Source: Cephalotus follicularis
Lineage: Eukaryota; Streptophyta; Magnoliopsida; Oxalidales; Cephalotaceae
DNA length: 64,000 nucleotides
Direction: 5' to 3'
NCBI GenBank assembly: GCA_001972305.1
Contig: BDDD01001827.1
Location: 124,001 to 188,000 of the forward strand
Part shown: positions 22,701 to 34,610 of the stretch, in pieces
Position numbering within the stretch: the first letter of the stretch is position 1
How the letters are laid out: each line of letters begins with the position of its first letter
Notes under the pieces: generated by a model
The model's input: the letters and a program-made list of their open reading frames with translations, nothing else
What the model was told of the DNA's origin: nothing
The model's database searches: none
Position numbers and translations under genes: made by a program

Positions 22701-24872
22701 CATCCTGCAAAGAGTTACAAATCTTAGTATCACAACTTGAGTACACAACCCAAATTGAACTTACATTGTAAGCTAAGTGGAATATAAAAAATATGACGGT
22801 ACCTACCCCGAGGCACCATCTGCAATGGAAGCAAGAAATTGTTCGCAATTTCTCTTCCAGTATCCTAACTTGCCACATAGAAGCAGGATATCTCCTCAAT
22901 AAGATGTTTAATCCTCTAATGAATGGTATCCCCAAACCACGTGAAGTGGTTCCTTTTATTTCTTCCTTATGAGCTCCTTGCCCTTGGAACTAGATCCTCT
23001 CGATCCACCTCTCCCTAAGGTTGTTCTAGAAGAAGGAATAGGTATCACAGATTGTTTTGATCCAGACTGGTCCAAAACTAACTTATCAGTCCTCGGCTGT
23101 GTGCCAAACAACTCCTCAAGTTGTATCAACACGGCACATAAGGTTTGTGAAGAAATACACAGCGTTTACCAGTTTGGCATTAAGGCAACACTCACCATGT
23201 ATTGAGGTCTATGATCGTCATCCCTCCACTTAGCCACCCCAGCCTTGTGATGGTCAGATACATTGATCTTTAATGTGGGGTTATTTCAGTCATAACATGA
23301 GCAACTCTCATGCTGGTGAGTACTATGCGCAACCAATCCAAAAACGTGGATTATGTCGCTTAAGAAAAAATATAAAACATGCCAAATAATAGTATTTTCT
23401 ACCATTTGAGTGTATAGAATATGTTATCTAACAACCTACTAGAAGAAACAAGAACGTAAATTAGCAGATTATTCAATTTCATGTTATTACCATAACTCTT
23501 GGTCTTTACTAATTATGGATCCTCCCACTATTCTAATCGTATCCCATACCTCCATGTGGAATTCGGGAAGCACCCGCTTCCTAGTGGGGATCAGAATCTA
23601 TTTCGCATATTATGGTCTCCGCTGGGGCGAACAAACTATAATACCAAATAGGTAGGCTTTAAAGGCCAATTTACATTAGGGCCTCGCCCTTGATATGCAA
23701 TATCCGAAACATCATTCGGCCTCCTGACCTATACAATCCACCGCTGAGCGGCGATAATAGTATGAACTCAGTATAAGTCCGCACCCACAACCCTCAAAGA
23801 AATGAACCAGTTTGGATATCCACTAGGAGGCTAGTCAAAACACCAAAACTTAGTTATTTCCTTCCAGTGCTACCCCAGCACTGTAATTTAGTAGAAATGG
23901 TCATATGGGGGACCTATGCTGAGGCAGTGCTATCCCGAATATATCCATACTAGTAAACAAAGGCATGGAAGGCCAACGATGGAGCACCCTTGTGCCCCAC
24001 CCCTTATGGACTTATTATTTTACAATTTGGAGGAATGTGAGGTCTCATTTAATTTTAAATTACCAAAGCCGTTTATTAAATCAATTTTAATCTTACAATC
24101 CATTTGGAACGGCTTATTATGTTTGACGTGTTTGGATTGTTTGCAAAAAGTAAACATCCATCTCATGCATCCTATGATCCACATAGAAATAAAAATGGCC
24201 TGGCTAGGGATTAAAACTATAAGAGATCACACGAGCGAATGTGATCCCTTGGTCTCCTAGGTGAACTATTCAAAACTACTTTATTACAAAAAGCACCATG
24301 CATACATGGCCTTCACTTGGTCTTGCAATTTCCTTGATCTCCCTCTACAAGCTCCTTTGCGATTCCTCTCTTCTTTTATTTACAAAAAATGAAATTTACA
24401 CAAAATACATTTAAAAATAAAGCATAGAATACAAATGGAGGGAGAGAGAGAATTACACAAAAAAGGAAAAAATGGTGCTCCCAGGCAACCATATTACAAA
24501 CCAAATAAAGTACACGAAAATAAAGCAATTTAAACCATCCACAAAAGAAACCAAAAGCTAGGTTCAATCTCATTGCCAAACATCATGCATAAGATATTTA
24601 AATCTATATCCACAATAGAAATAAATAAACACAAGCAATTTCAATTTCTGATGACCAATCGAACTAATCCCAAGATTGCCGATATTCCAATAAAACTCCC
24701 ACTAAATTATTTAAAATCTAGTTTCCCTCGGTTTAAGAAAACTTAATTTTATAAAACAACAATGGGAAGGGAATTAAATTAGAATCTCAGCTACTTTAAT
24801 CATTCCAAAAAATTAACCAAAAATCAAAATCGAAGTCCAATTGATATTAAAACGGATTGCTTTGATACCACT
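19720..24872 (-). pseudogene. D internal region: decayed copia gag-pol
   Basis: Minus-strand remnant of gag, protease, integrase, RT and RNase H in copia order. The RNase H end with ILADPLT lies near 19810-19850; a decayed RT catalytic region (FLVLYIGDILHIGN) near 20680-20720; RT with WQMDVK and YLEEDILMSQ near 20880-20960; integrase core with IKALRSDRGSKYLS and DNGILSQW near 21850-21960; a GAG-pre-integrase zinc region (LLHCWLGH) near 22265-22300. Upstream to 24872 lies gag and leader sequence that I cannot divide reliably. A purine tract (CCAAGTGGGAGAT) abuts the 3' LTR at 19720-19732. The frame is broken many times. Confidence 0.82.
24859..24870 (-). other. D primer-binding site
   Basis: On the minus strand, two bases after the 5' LTR end, TGGTATCAAAGC closely matches the initiator-Met tRNA complement TGGTATCAGAGC. 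F has the canonical version at 62052-62063. Confidence 0.85.
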
Positions 24873-25573
24873 TGTTGGAACCCTGGAGGGGTCCTGGTCG
24901 ATTTTGGCTCTAGGATTTAAGTGTCTATAATTTTAATTTTTAAAAAACACCAAGACTTGCAAGTCTAGGTACACACTGACATCTTACTACCAAAATCTAT
25001 TAGCCTAGGATCTCCGTTTAATATTCAAACGAACTAACGTAAACATGCATACATCCGCTTTTCATAACATAAACACAGCAAAAACATTTAAATAGAAACC
25101 ATACCAACATTGACGGCTCTGTCACTTTGCTGCTACACGCTTGCCGAAGCAACTGCCAGTAATCGGCTCCACTGCCAGTTTCCAGCCAGTCCACGAAAAC
25201 TTCAACAAAGACACCAACGGACTCGGAAAAATACGATCAGCTCATTTCTGGTGGAGACAGGGCGAGAAGCGCCCTGGACAGCGGTGAACAGTGGCGGCGA
25301 CTGTAATATCCCATTTTTCCGTATAGAATTTTTGGGCTTTTCAATCTGTTTCGTATGGGCTGTCGATTTTTTTTGTGTTGTGGACTGCCCATTTTTCGGT
25401 TTGTTTTGCTTTTGGCTAGGCTAAGCGGGTTTTGGCCTTAGCCTAGTGGGTTTTGATATTAAGTCCATAAATAAATAAAATAATTTTGGCTTTTTATTTA
25501 TTTGTTAAAACCCATTTTCAGCATTGTTTAAAATTCAAAAACCCTAATTTTATATTAAAAATTGTTTCTCTCC

Positions 25574-25609
25574 CACACACACACACACACACTCTCTCTC
25601 TCTCTCTCC
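25574..25609. repeat. (CA)n(CT)n microsatellite in LTR G
   Basis: Compound dinucleotide run: about nine CA units followed by about eight CT units, then CCCCAGCC. Similar CT/GA-rich runs occur in the likely start-site region of most LTR families here. Confidence 0.97.
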
Positions 25610-26654
25610 CCAGCCACCCTCTCTCTCCCGTTCTCTCTCCCACCTGTACTACTGTCACCGGCGTTGGTGCCGATATGGCGCCAGCGAAGGCACCGGTCGA
25701 ACCCCCACAACCTCCTAAGTCCACCGGACCCAACCTCCGCACCGGACAACGGCCCCATCGGCGTGCGCGCCGTCTTCTCTCCCCGCCACTGTCGAACGCC
25801 ATAGGTCCGTCTCTGGTGATCGTCATGACAAGACAATCACATATTCGGCATCCTGGCGTCGAGAGGAAGCAAACCCGACCAGCCCCGACCCTCGGCGATG
25901 CCAAAAAAGCAGATCGGCGCAAAGTCCAGCCACGGTCAAAGACGTCTGTTCCGGCCAAATATAGCGTCATCGTGGCAAACGCACCATGGATATGTGATCC
26001 CCGGCCTCAAATGCTCCAGATCGGCCCTTTTCAGCGTCTGACCTGCAACGCGTGATAGACACGCGCCGGCCAGCGGCGGCAAGTGGGCCCACGCGCGACA
26101 GTCTCCAGTGACTTTTTTTTGGATAGTTTCCGACTCCGCTCTTCGCATAGGTGCGATCCATTCCAGTTTCACGATGTGATTATGGCTCTTTGCTCTGTTT
26201 CGACTGCTTTCGGTAAACTCTGAACCCTATTCCGTTGAATTCTGTTTTCGGTTGAATTATGTATTTATGTAATCGTTTTACTATATTATGAGCTGAACTA
26301 GTATTATGATTCGAAATTGGATGAATGGGACAAATTGGACTTACCTTAGTGAATTCGAAATTATGTTTAGATGAGACTTCTGCGAATTGGACGTATCAAA
26401 CCTATTGTTATCTTATATGGTCATGATCAGTGTACAATGACCCATGAGTTGAGGTCTGATTTTATTTCAAGTCCTTATGAGAACGATTTTATTTGTGTTA
26501 GATATTTGCAATAACCGATGAGCGGTCTAGAGAAGTCTCGATATATATATATATATTCTTGAGGTTGTTTTGGTGATCGCATTAGGTACATATCTTCGTT
26601 TCTTTGATACCCTCCTACTGGTTTGTTAAAGAATAAATTTCAGTTTTATCTTTC

Positions 26655-29600
26655 TGTAAAGCCCGGGGTTTTCGTTAAGGTGTAATGTTGCATTTCTAAT
26701 GTAATTTTACACGTTGAGTTAATGAGGATCATGTTTTTCCCCTTTGGTGTGTTGGAAGTTGCAAGAGGAAGTGTGTTTGCGTGTTTTTGTATAGGGGGCA
26801 GCCGACTGCCACAGGGAGGCAACCAACTGGACTCCCCTGGTGAAAAGCGGCAGCCAGCTGCTGTGAGGAAGCAGCCAGCTGGTGGGGGTGTCGGCAGAAA
26901 TAGTCGACTGCCAAGTCATGGCAACCGACTGCCAGGCGCCAGACAACCCACGTGCTGTCAGCCTTAAAGTGACAATAGTGGGAGTTTTTGCATTTGGGCA
27001 GATGACAGAGAGAGGGGGGCCGGGTTTTCTACATAAAAACACAAGCTTCCCTTCTCAAATCTCCATCTTTCTCAGTGGATTCAAGAGTGTTTGGGAGTAG
27101 AGAAAATGGAGTGAATGTGTGTGTGTGTTGTGGACATACGGAGCTTCGTGTTGAACCGTGGACTTGGAGGCCGAACCAGTGGAGGAACCGGACCAGTGGA
27201 GGCTGCTAGACGTATTTGGGAGTGCAAGGACCTCGGATCTGGGACTTAAAAAGGTGGATTGCAACTCCTAACTTGGAGTTCTAAGGTAAGGGAAAGCTAT
27301 AATTGTTATTTAAAGTCATTTATAATGATGTTCATGAGTGAAATGCATATGTTATACTGTGATAAAGCATGAAAGTGTGTTATGGCGATAGTGCTTTGTG
27401 GTTTGGTTGGTTTAATGTGGATTGAAATGTGTGATTTTTGCATTTTTTGGGCACTGCCCGTAGGGGCAGTCGACTGTCCAGGGAGGACAGCCGACTGTCT
27501 GAGGCATGCAGTCGACTGTTCGTGAGGAACAACTGACTACTCATGGAGGACAGCCGACTGTGCATAGGAGCTAGTCGACTGTTCGTGCCTGGTGTTGCTT
27601 CCTGTTGTTGAGTAGCCGACTGCCAGAGGAGGGAAGCCGACAGTTGATTAAGGATAGTCGACTTCCAAGGAGGGCAACCGACTGTTGGTTAAGGGCAGCC
27701 GACTGCCAAGTGGGGGACAGCCGACTTTTGAAGGAGAACAGCCGACTGGTTGGGACTGTTTTGCATTGTGAGCATATGTGTGCATCTTGTACCGTGATAA
27801 ACTATTTTTCAAATTGGTTATTGATGATTGTGAAACGTTTTACCCCTTTTGGAGGTGCAAACATGATTTCTATAAATCATTACTTTATGTGAAATGTACG
27901 TTTTGAGATATATATATATTCTCGAAAGATTGTGAAAATGGCTTCCACAACCTTGTGAAAATGTGTTTGGTTAATTGAATGGTTTACTAAAATCATGTGT
28001 TGTTTGGAAAAGTATGTTTTCCAAAAGGATTGCGAAAATGGCTTTCAAGAGATTGCGAAACTGTTATACGAAATACGTATTTTTGAGGTCTTTGAATGTA
28101 GTTCAAATAACCGGGTTTTACGAAAAGTGTATGATTCCAAGTACTTTGATACTTGGGTTTTCGGGAAAAGTATTGTTATATATATATTGACAAATATATA
28201 TGTTGCAAGTATTTATATCTATAAATTACTTGAAATGTTTGAAGGAAAATGTATTGTTGCAAGTATTTTATGAAGCATAATTTACTTGGGAAATGGAGTG
28301 TTATATATATATATTTTTTTTTTATGACAGAAATATATATATGTTGTAAGTATTTATACTTTAAACATTTTGGAAACGAACTGCAATGTTTTGAATGGGA
28401 TGTTTTGATCAAGTATTTATTTTATAAACTACTTGAGTGGTTTTGTGTGTGCTGTGATTGCACTGTTATCGTGATTATGTATAGTGTGGGTACTTAGCCG
28501 CCGTGCTAGTATCGTTTACCGTATTGATTGTTGTTACTCAGCCGCCGTGCTAGTAACGTGGATGTTATTGTATTTATTGTGATTGAGTGTTGCCGCTAGC
28601 GGGGTAATGTTGGTACTTAGCCGCCCTGCTAGTATCGTTAGTGTTGCCATTAGCGGGGAAGTGTTGGTACTTACCGCCGTGCTTGTATCGTAGTGTGTTC
28701 TGAGTCTTGTTACTCGCCGTCGTGCCAGTGACGGGAACAATTGTTTGCATTGAGTGTATTGATTGTCTGCTATGACATGCCTGATTGAGTATAGTGTTGT
28801 CCTGTGGGACGTGACTGACCGTTATTGTGGAGTGATGGGTCCTTAGAGACCTGAGACATAGTTGGCTACTTGTGCTGTTGTGATATTGTGAACCGTGTAG
28901 TGTGTTGATGTGCTCTGGTGACACCGTGGGCTGTGACCTTGTGGTCGTGGCATATATATACACGGCTGTGGGCCGTGAACAGACGGGGGATCGTGAAAGA
29001 GAAAATGAGAGAGCGTTGTGCTCATTTGCCCTGGTATTGTTTCAATTTCGAGGATGAAATTCCTTGAAGAAGGGGTGGATGTAACGCCCGGGGTTTTTGT
29101 TAAGGTGTAATGTTGCATTTCTAATGTCATTTCACACGTTGAGTTAATGAGGATCATGTTTTCCCCCTATGGTGTGTTGGAAGTTGCAAGAGGAAGTGTG
29201 TTAGTGTGTTTTTGTACAGGGGGCAACCTACCGCCACAGGGAGGCAGCCGAGTGGACTCCCCTGGTGAAGGCGGCAGCCAGTTGCTGTGAGGAAGCAGCC
29301 GGCTGGTGGGGGTGTCGGCAGAAACAGTCGACTGCCAAGTCATGGCAGCCGACTGCCAGGCGCCAGACAGCCCATGAGTTGTCAGCCTTAAAGTGATAAA
29401 AGTGGGAGTTTTGGCATTTGGGCAGATGACAGAGAGTGGGGGGCCGGGTTTTCTCCATAAAAACACAAGCTTCCCTTCTCGAATCTCCATCTTTCTCAGT
29501 GGATTCAAGAGTGTGTGGGAGTAGAGAAAATCTAGTGAATGTGTGTGTGTTGTGGACATACGGAGCTTCGTGTTGAACCGTGGACTTGGAGGCCAGACCA

Positions 29601-29913
29601 GTGGAGGAACCGGACCAGTGGAGGCTGCTGGACGAATTTGTGAGTGCAAGGACCTCAGATCCGGGACTTAAAGAGGTGGATTGCAACTCCTAACTTGGAT
29701 TTCTAAGGTAGGGGAAAGCTATAATTGTGATTTAAAGTAATTTATAATGATGTTCATGAGTGAAATGCATATGTTATACTGTGATAAAGCATGAAAGTGT
29801 GTTGTGGTGATAGTGCTTTGTGGTTTGGTTGGTTTAATGTGGATTGAAATGTGTGATTTCTGCTGTTTTTGGGCACTGCCCGTAGGGGCAGTCGACTGTC
29901 CAGGGAGGACAGC
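26655..29913 (+). mobile_element. C2: reduced family C element inside G
   Basis: 5' LTR portion (26655 to about 28960), about 120 bp of 3' internal sequence ending in a polypurine tract (28961-29079), and the beginning of a 3' LTR (29080-29913). No gag or pol remains. LTR parts match C1 throughout, including the TATA-like box, palindromic arrays (26796-26935, 27467-27750 and 29219-29360) and stem-loop array (28490-28700). It ends abruptly at 29913, where G resumes, so no TSD is recognisable. Strongly reduced fossil. Confidence 0.87.
27467..27750 (+). repeat. CAGYCGACTG palindrome array in C2 5' LTR
   Basis: About twelve copies, starting CAGTCGACTGTCC at 27467 and spaced mostly 20-21 bp, with spacers resembling those of C1 (CAGGGAGGA, CCAAGGAGGG). 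Fewer units than in either C1 LTR. Confidence 0.9.
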
Positions 29914-29919
29914 TGCTTT

Positions 29920-30560
29920 CGTTATTGTACGGATTATCTTTTCTTTGGATTTCTCTGTCGGTTTTATTGAAATAAAGTCGGTTATGTTTTCTATTGTACG
30001 GATTTTCTGCTCTTTGGCTCTCTGATTTTATTGGAACTGTCCCGTTTGACCTTTATGATTAAAGTACGGATGTCCTTCTTTCTTGGATATCCTTCTGATT
30101 TTATTTGAAATAATTTCATATTCTGTATTCGGTATGGATTCCCTTTCCTTGGTTTATCTACCAGTTTTATTGAAATGAACTTGGAATATGTTAATAAAGT
30201 ACGGATTTCTTCGTCTTGGATTATCATCTTCTGTTTGGGTTTTAATAAATTTAGTTTCCGTTTTGGAAGTACGGATTCTATCGTTCTTTTGCTATCTGAT
30301 TTTATTGAAACAATCCAGTTTTACTTTTATGATTAATGTACGGATTGTGCTTTCGTTCTTGGATACTCCCTTCGATTTTATTTGAATAAAGTCCATTTTA
30401 CTGTTTAATGATTATGTATGGATAACTCTTTTCTCGATACCCTCCCTTGTTGGTTTTACTAAAATGAGGGTTACTTTGCTTTAAAGAATAAAGTACGGAT
30501 CTTCGTTTCTTGATACACTCTTACTGATTCAGTTCTGTTTTGAGAATAAATACGGAGTTT
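29920..30560 (+). repeat. Degenerate repeats in LTR G
   Basis: Recurring block built on AAAGTACGGAT, TTCTTGGATA and CTGATTTTATTGAAATAAA, with AGTACGGAT-like words near 29955, 29995, 30062, 30190, 30268, 30340, 30415 and 30490. The spacing is irregular (about 40-130 bp). A-family LTRs contain single relatives (KGTACGGATTTC near 47282). This looks like an old amplification within the LTR. Confidence 0.7.
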
Positions 30561-31337
30561 TTGTTTTGGTTATTATTCGGTTTTATGAGTATGTCCTTTT
30601 CATATTATGAACTCCGTTATGTTTGGATTTTGAAATAAAGTCAGTTAATATTTTATTGAATATATTTCCTGGCTTAATGAACTCCACTATGTTATGTTTA
30701 TGATATGTTATACAAATGCTTCTTTATTGTGACAATTAAAGAGTTGCCTTTCTGATTATGAAAGTATATGTTATGTGAAACTATATCGTTTGTGAACGAT
30801 TTATGATTATGTTTTGGGAAAACCTTTCTACGTATTTTAAATTGATTTGATGAAATCAATTTTTTGAAATGGTGAAATGCTGAGCTTTTATAACCACCTA
30901 TGGGGGTACCATAGGCATGCTGTGAGCCTGGCACGGGGGCATGACACTTTCCGTAATGGTGTGATTAGTTTACGGCGTCTCTCTGGGATATCCTTGGATA
31001 GGATTTGGGATAGAGGCGTATGCATCGATCCTAGTTATATGTTTTGGGATATGTTATGATATGGGAATTGTATGTGTAGTGCCGTACACTGCAATTCTAT
31101 TTGGCAATGTGGAATTAGCTACTCCCTTGCTACTATGTGTTTCTGATATGTTATGGGTTTTGGTGCTCAGTTATGGAACCTATGTTTTGGGAAAGGTATG
31201 CTTTATGTTTTCAATGTATGGAACTTATGTTTTGAAAGGTTTCGTGTATGTTTTGAAAGGTTTCGTGTATATTTTGAAAGTTATGGGTTTGGTTTTTATG
31301 AAAATTCATATGTGATTTCAAAGAATGTTTAAACTGA

Positions 31338-33294
31338 TATATTGCTTAAGATTTCTGTTTGGAGTTAACTTTGAAATCTTACTGCTTTTAAATTATCGTT
31401 ATCGTTATCGTTTACTGTTTATTTTGTTTTGTTCCGTAATATGTTGTTTCGTACTGTTCATAAACTGTTTTCTTTTGTTCCGTAAACTGTTCTTTCCTGT
31501 TTCGTAAAGTGTTTCGTTTCGTAAAATGTTTTGTATCGTATCGTGTTTATTTCAGATATTGTATTGAGCATGATATTGTTTTGTTTTGGATATTGTTTCG
31601 TTTTGGTAAACTGTTTTGTTTCGTTCTGTTATGATTCGTAACTGATCTGTTATGATTCGTAACTGTTCTGTTTTGTTTTGTAAACCGTTCTGTTTTGATT
31701 CGTATCTGTTTTGAATCGTATTTATGTTGTTTCGTAACTGATTTGTTTCATAAACTGTTCGTAAACTGTTTTATGATTCTATATCCGTACTGAGGTTTGC
31801 TCAGCCGCGTTTTTTTTGTTTTACATGCGGCAGGTTTTCAGGGACAGCATGGGCAAGTGTGATGAGAGAGTTACCCTATGTCAGAGGATCATCTAGGAGT
31901 TTGATCCGCTTATGTTCTTAGTAGTGTTATGGTCGTGTATAGGCCAGTTATCTAACCAGCATTGTGATTTTGGTTTATGATAAACTTTTCAGATTATGTT
32001 TCAGATTCAGTTTATGTTTCATGATTATACATGTTTTCAGATTTTTAGAACCACCACGTATTGATGATGATTAAGATTAAGATCATATATATATTTAATT
32101 CAGTTTATGTTTCCGAATCGGGGGTGTTACAGTAACTCACTGAGTATGGACTCAGTGCGACTCGAACGACTCGCCATGGACCGGTGAAGACATATGTGGA
32201 CGCCCACACGCCGAGAAGCCCACTGGTAGCCAAGTCACGCCGTGACTAGGGCTGGAACGCCAAGTCACGGTGCACAGCGAGTCGACTCGGCAGAGTCGAC
32301 TCAGAACAACGCATCCTATATTGCTTAAGATTTCTGTTTGGAGTTAACTTTGAAATCTTACTGCTTTTAAATTATCGTTATCGTTATCGTTTACTGTTTA
32401 TTTTGTTTTGTTCCGTAATATGTTGTTTCGTACTGTTCATAAACTGTTTTCTTTTGTTCCGTAAACTGTTCTTTCCTGTTTCGTAAAGTGTTTCGTTTCG
32501 TAAAATGTTTTGTATCGTATCGTGTTTATTTCAGATATTGTATTGAGCATGATATTGTTTTGTTTTGGATATTGTTTCGTTTTGGTAAACTGTTTTGTTT
32601 CGTTCTGTTATGATTCGTAACTGATCTGTTATGATTCGTAACTGTTCTGTTTTGTTTTGTAAACCGTTCTGTTTTGATTCGTATCTGTTTTGAATCGTAT
32701 TTATGTTGTTTCGTAACTGATTTGTTTCATAAACTGTTCGTAAACTGTTTTATGATTCTATATCCGTACTGAGGTTTGCTCAGCCGCGTTTTTTTTGTTT
32801 TACATGCGGCAGGTTTTCAGGGACAGCATGGGCAAGTGTGATGAGAGAGTTACCCTATGTCAGAGGATCATCTAGGAGTTTGATCCGCTTATGTTCTTAG
32901 TAGTGTTATGGTCGTGTATAGGCCAGTTATCTAACCAGCATTGTGATTTTGGTTTATGATAAACTTTTCAGATTATGTTTCAGATTCAGTTTATGTTTCA
33001 TGATTATACATGTTTTCAGATTTTTAGAACCACCACGTATTGATGATGATTAAGATTAAGATCATATATATATTTAATTCAGTTTATGTTTCCGAATCGG
33101 GGGTGTTACAGTAACTCACTGAGTATGGACTCAGTGCGACTCGAACGACTCGCCATGGACCGGTGAAGACATATGTGGACGCCCACACGCCGAGAAGCCC
33201 ACTGGTAGCCAAGTCACGCCGTGACTAGGGCTGGAACGCCAAGTCACGGTGCACAGCGAGTCGACTCGGCAGAGTCGACTCAGAACAACGCATC
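31338..33294. repeat. 979-bp tandem duplication across the G/D junction
   Basis: 31338-32316 and 32317-33294 appear identical apart from the edge base. Each copy contains the last about 790 bp of LTR G, the G/D boundary, and about 185 bp of the D LTR. The duplication therefore happened after G inserted, and recently judging from identity. An assembly duplication of one locus would look the same. Confidence 0.95.
31385..31780 (+). repeat. T-rich GTTTCGTAAACTGTTCTG repeats in LTR G
   Basis: A roughly 400-bp stretch composed of variants of GTTYCGTAAACTGTTYTGTT and TATGATTCGTAACTGTTC, with irregular 15-35 bp spacing. It is repeated at 32364-32759 as part of the 979-bp duplication. Just upstream (31210-31290) a 23-bp unit GTTTTGAAAGGTTTCGTGTAT occurs about three times. 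Confidence 0.75.
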
Positions 33295-34164
33295 AAGCCA
33301 CTAAACGAACCAAAAACGCCGAAAAAGCCAAATCTAGGGTCAAGGTGCGTAGAGCCATCGGTTGGATCCACCTACAGTGACTGTCAGCGGCGAAAGAGGC
33401 ACCGACAGTGGAAGATGCGAAAATGCATTGAGACAATCCAGGGAGAGAGAGAAGCGAAAAACGGGAGAGAAAGAGAGAGAGGCATACTGTGGATGAAAGC
33501 CAGCCTCTTTCCCCTTCCACCGACATCCCCGACGTCGTCTTCTCCGTCCAGAACGCACTGGCAGCGCGTATCGCACGAGTCGTTCGTTTTCTCGCCCATT
33601 TAGCGCGCCTGTGCACCATGACCCGTGAAAAAACGGGTTGAGAGCCCATTGATCATTATTTTGACTTAGTCAAAATAGTTTTCCTCTTTCTCCTTTTATT
33701 ATAAACATATAATATAAAATCTCTCTAGTTTAAAGTATGTGCCCCGCACATCGTATGTTAAACATGCTCCCACTGTGGTGTCTCTTAATATATCAAAATG
33801 ACAATGTGGTGGTAAATAAAATAAATAAATAAACCACTAATGCCAAATTAATATATACTAGTTAAAACTAGATTTTCTGCCAAGTTAGCATGTGTTTACC
33901 ATGCGTCACTTTTCCAATAATCAGGTGGGACCTGAAAGCCCTGTTTGAATCCGGTACGACTATAAATTTCTCAGAACATCCCATGAGTTCTGGTACGACT
34001 ATTCCAATAGTCTTCAACTATTAAAACAGCCCCGGTGTGAATCCCATCACCGTACAGATACGTAGAATAAACTACGTCTATAAGTCGACATCCAGTAAAC
34101 CAGTACTTTATCCAGTCAATGACATATGTGTCATGTATCCTACGTCATACTTAGCTCTGACCGC

Positions 34165-34610
34165 GGTACGTTTTTGTACTTAATGGTGGAGCTGTGAACT
34201 GGCGCAGTTCAAAGCAAGGGACTATTGCAGATTCTACCATAGAAGTTGAGTACATAGCAGCCTCAAATGCCGCCAAGGAGGGTGTATGGATGCGCAAGTT
34301 CATTACTGAACTAGGAGTTGTTCCATCCATTATTAGTCCAGTTGTGGTATACTGTGATAATAATGGGGCTGTAGCACAAGCCAAGGAACGACGGTCTCAC
34401 CAGCGATCCAAACACATCAAGCGGCGCTATCATTTGATCCGAGAGATTATTGGTAGAGGAGATATACAGCTTGAGAGGGTCTCCTCAGAGGAGAACACAG
34501 CAGATCCGCTGACCAAGGCAATGGGCACCAAGGCTCTGGAGCATCATCGTGGGATGATGGGTCTAGGTTATTGGAGTTCATGGCTTGAGGGTCAAGTGGG
34601 AGATTGTTAG
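34165..34610 (+). pseudogene. P RNase H C-terminal remnant
   Basis: Reads through the copia RNase H signature: GGAVNWRSSKQGTIADSTIE, EVEYIAASNAAKEGVWMRKF, VYCDNNGAVAQA, HIKRRYHLIREII and NTADPLTKAM. It ends shortly after the 3' LTR starts. The enzyme would degrade the RNA strand of the RNA-DNA hybrid during reverse transcription. Only the last about 150 residues of pol are here, so this is a fossil fragment. Confidence 0.93.

Larger units (their letters stand above)
25302..32131 (+). mobile_element. G: A-related LTR inserted in D, hosting C2
   Basis: Plus-oriented LTR from TGTAATATCCC to GGGGGTGTTACA, about 3.6 kb without C2. Its 3' part shares words with A LTRs (CCGTACTGAGGTTTGCTCAG near 31785, then GCGGCAGG). 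Flanks GCGAC (25297-25301) and GTAAC (32132-32136) look like a TSD altered only at its CpG. No PBS or coding domain is seen, so it behaves as a solo LTR. It includes a CA/CT microsatellite (25574-25609), a GC-rich block (25660-26170), degenerate repeats (29920-30560) and T-rich repeats (31385-31780). Long open frames in the GC-rich block look like composition effects. Confidence 0.85.
15718..34164 (-). mobile_element. D: old Ty1/copia element, minus strand, with nested insertions
   Basis: Read right to left: 5' LTR (24873-34164, interrupted and cut short at the right), PBS, decayed gag-pol (19720-24872), polypurine tract, 3' LTR (15718-19719, containing B2). LTRs start TGTTAGAGTAGGGG and end in a TTCCAACA-like sequence. 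The first 130 aligned bases of the LTR outer ends differ by roughly 10% by eye, making it clearly older than A1, K and C1. F (59519-62840) is a relative with a well-kept 2.5-kb LTR. It carries B2, G (which itself carries C2) and part of a 979-bp tandem duplication. The coding region is heavily broken. Confidence 0.88.
24873..34164 (-). repeat. D 5' LTR (interrupted by G; ends abruptly at 34164)
   Basis: Segments 24873-25301, 32132-32316 (repeated as 33111-33294) and 33295-34164. It matches the D 3' LTR and F LTR up to the region equivalent to 18765, where copia P sequence takes over. No TSD can be tested at this end. A GA-rich stretch lies at 33438-33482. Confidence 0.87.

Noticed and set aside
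25486-26055. A 189-residue open frame in LTR G as a host gene
   Set aside because: Low-complexity peptide encoded by a CA/CT microsatellite and GC-rich LTR sequence; no domain, and open frames occur on both strands there.
31338-33294. Satellite or centromeric repeat
   Set aside because: Only two copies, and the unit consists of known LTR G and D parts, so it is a local duplication.
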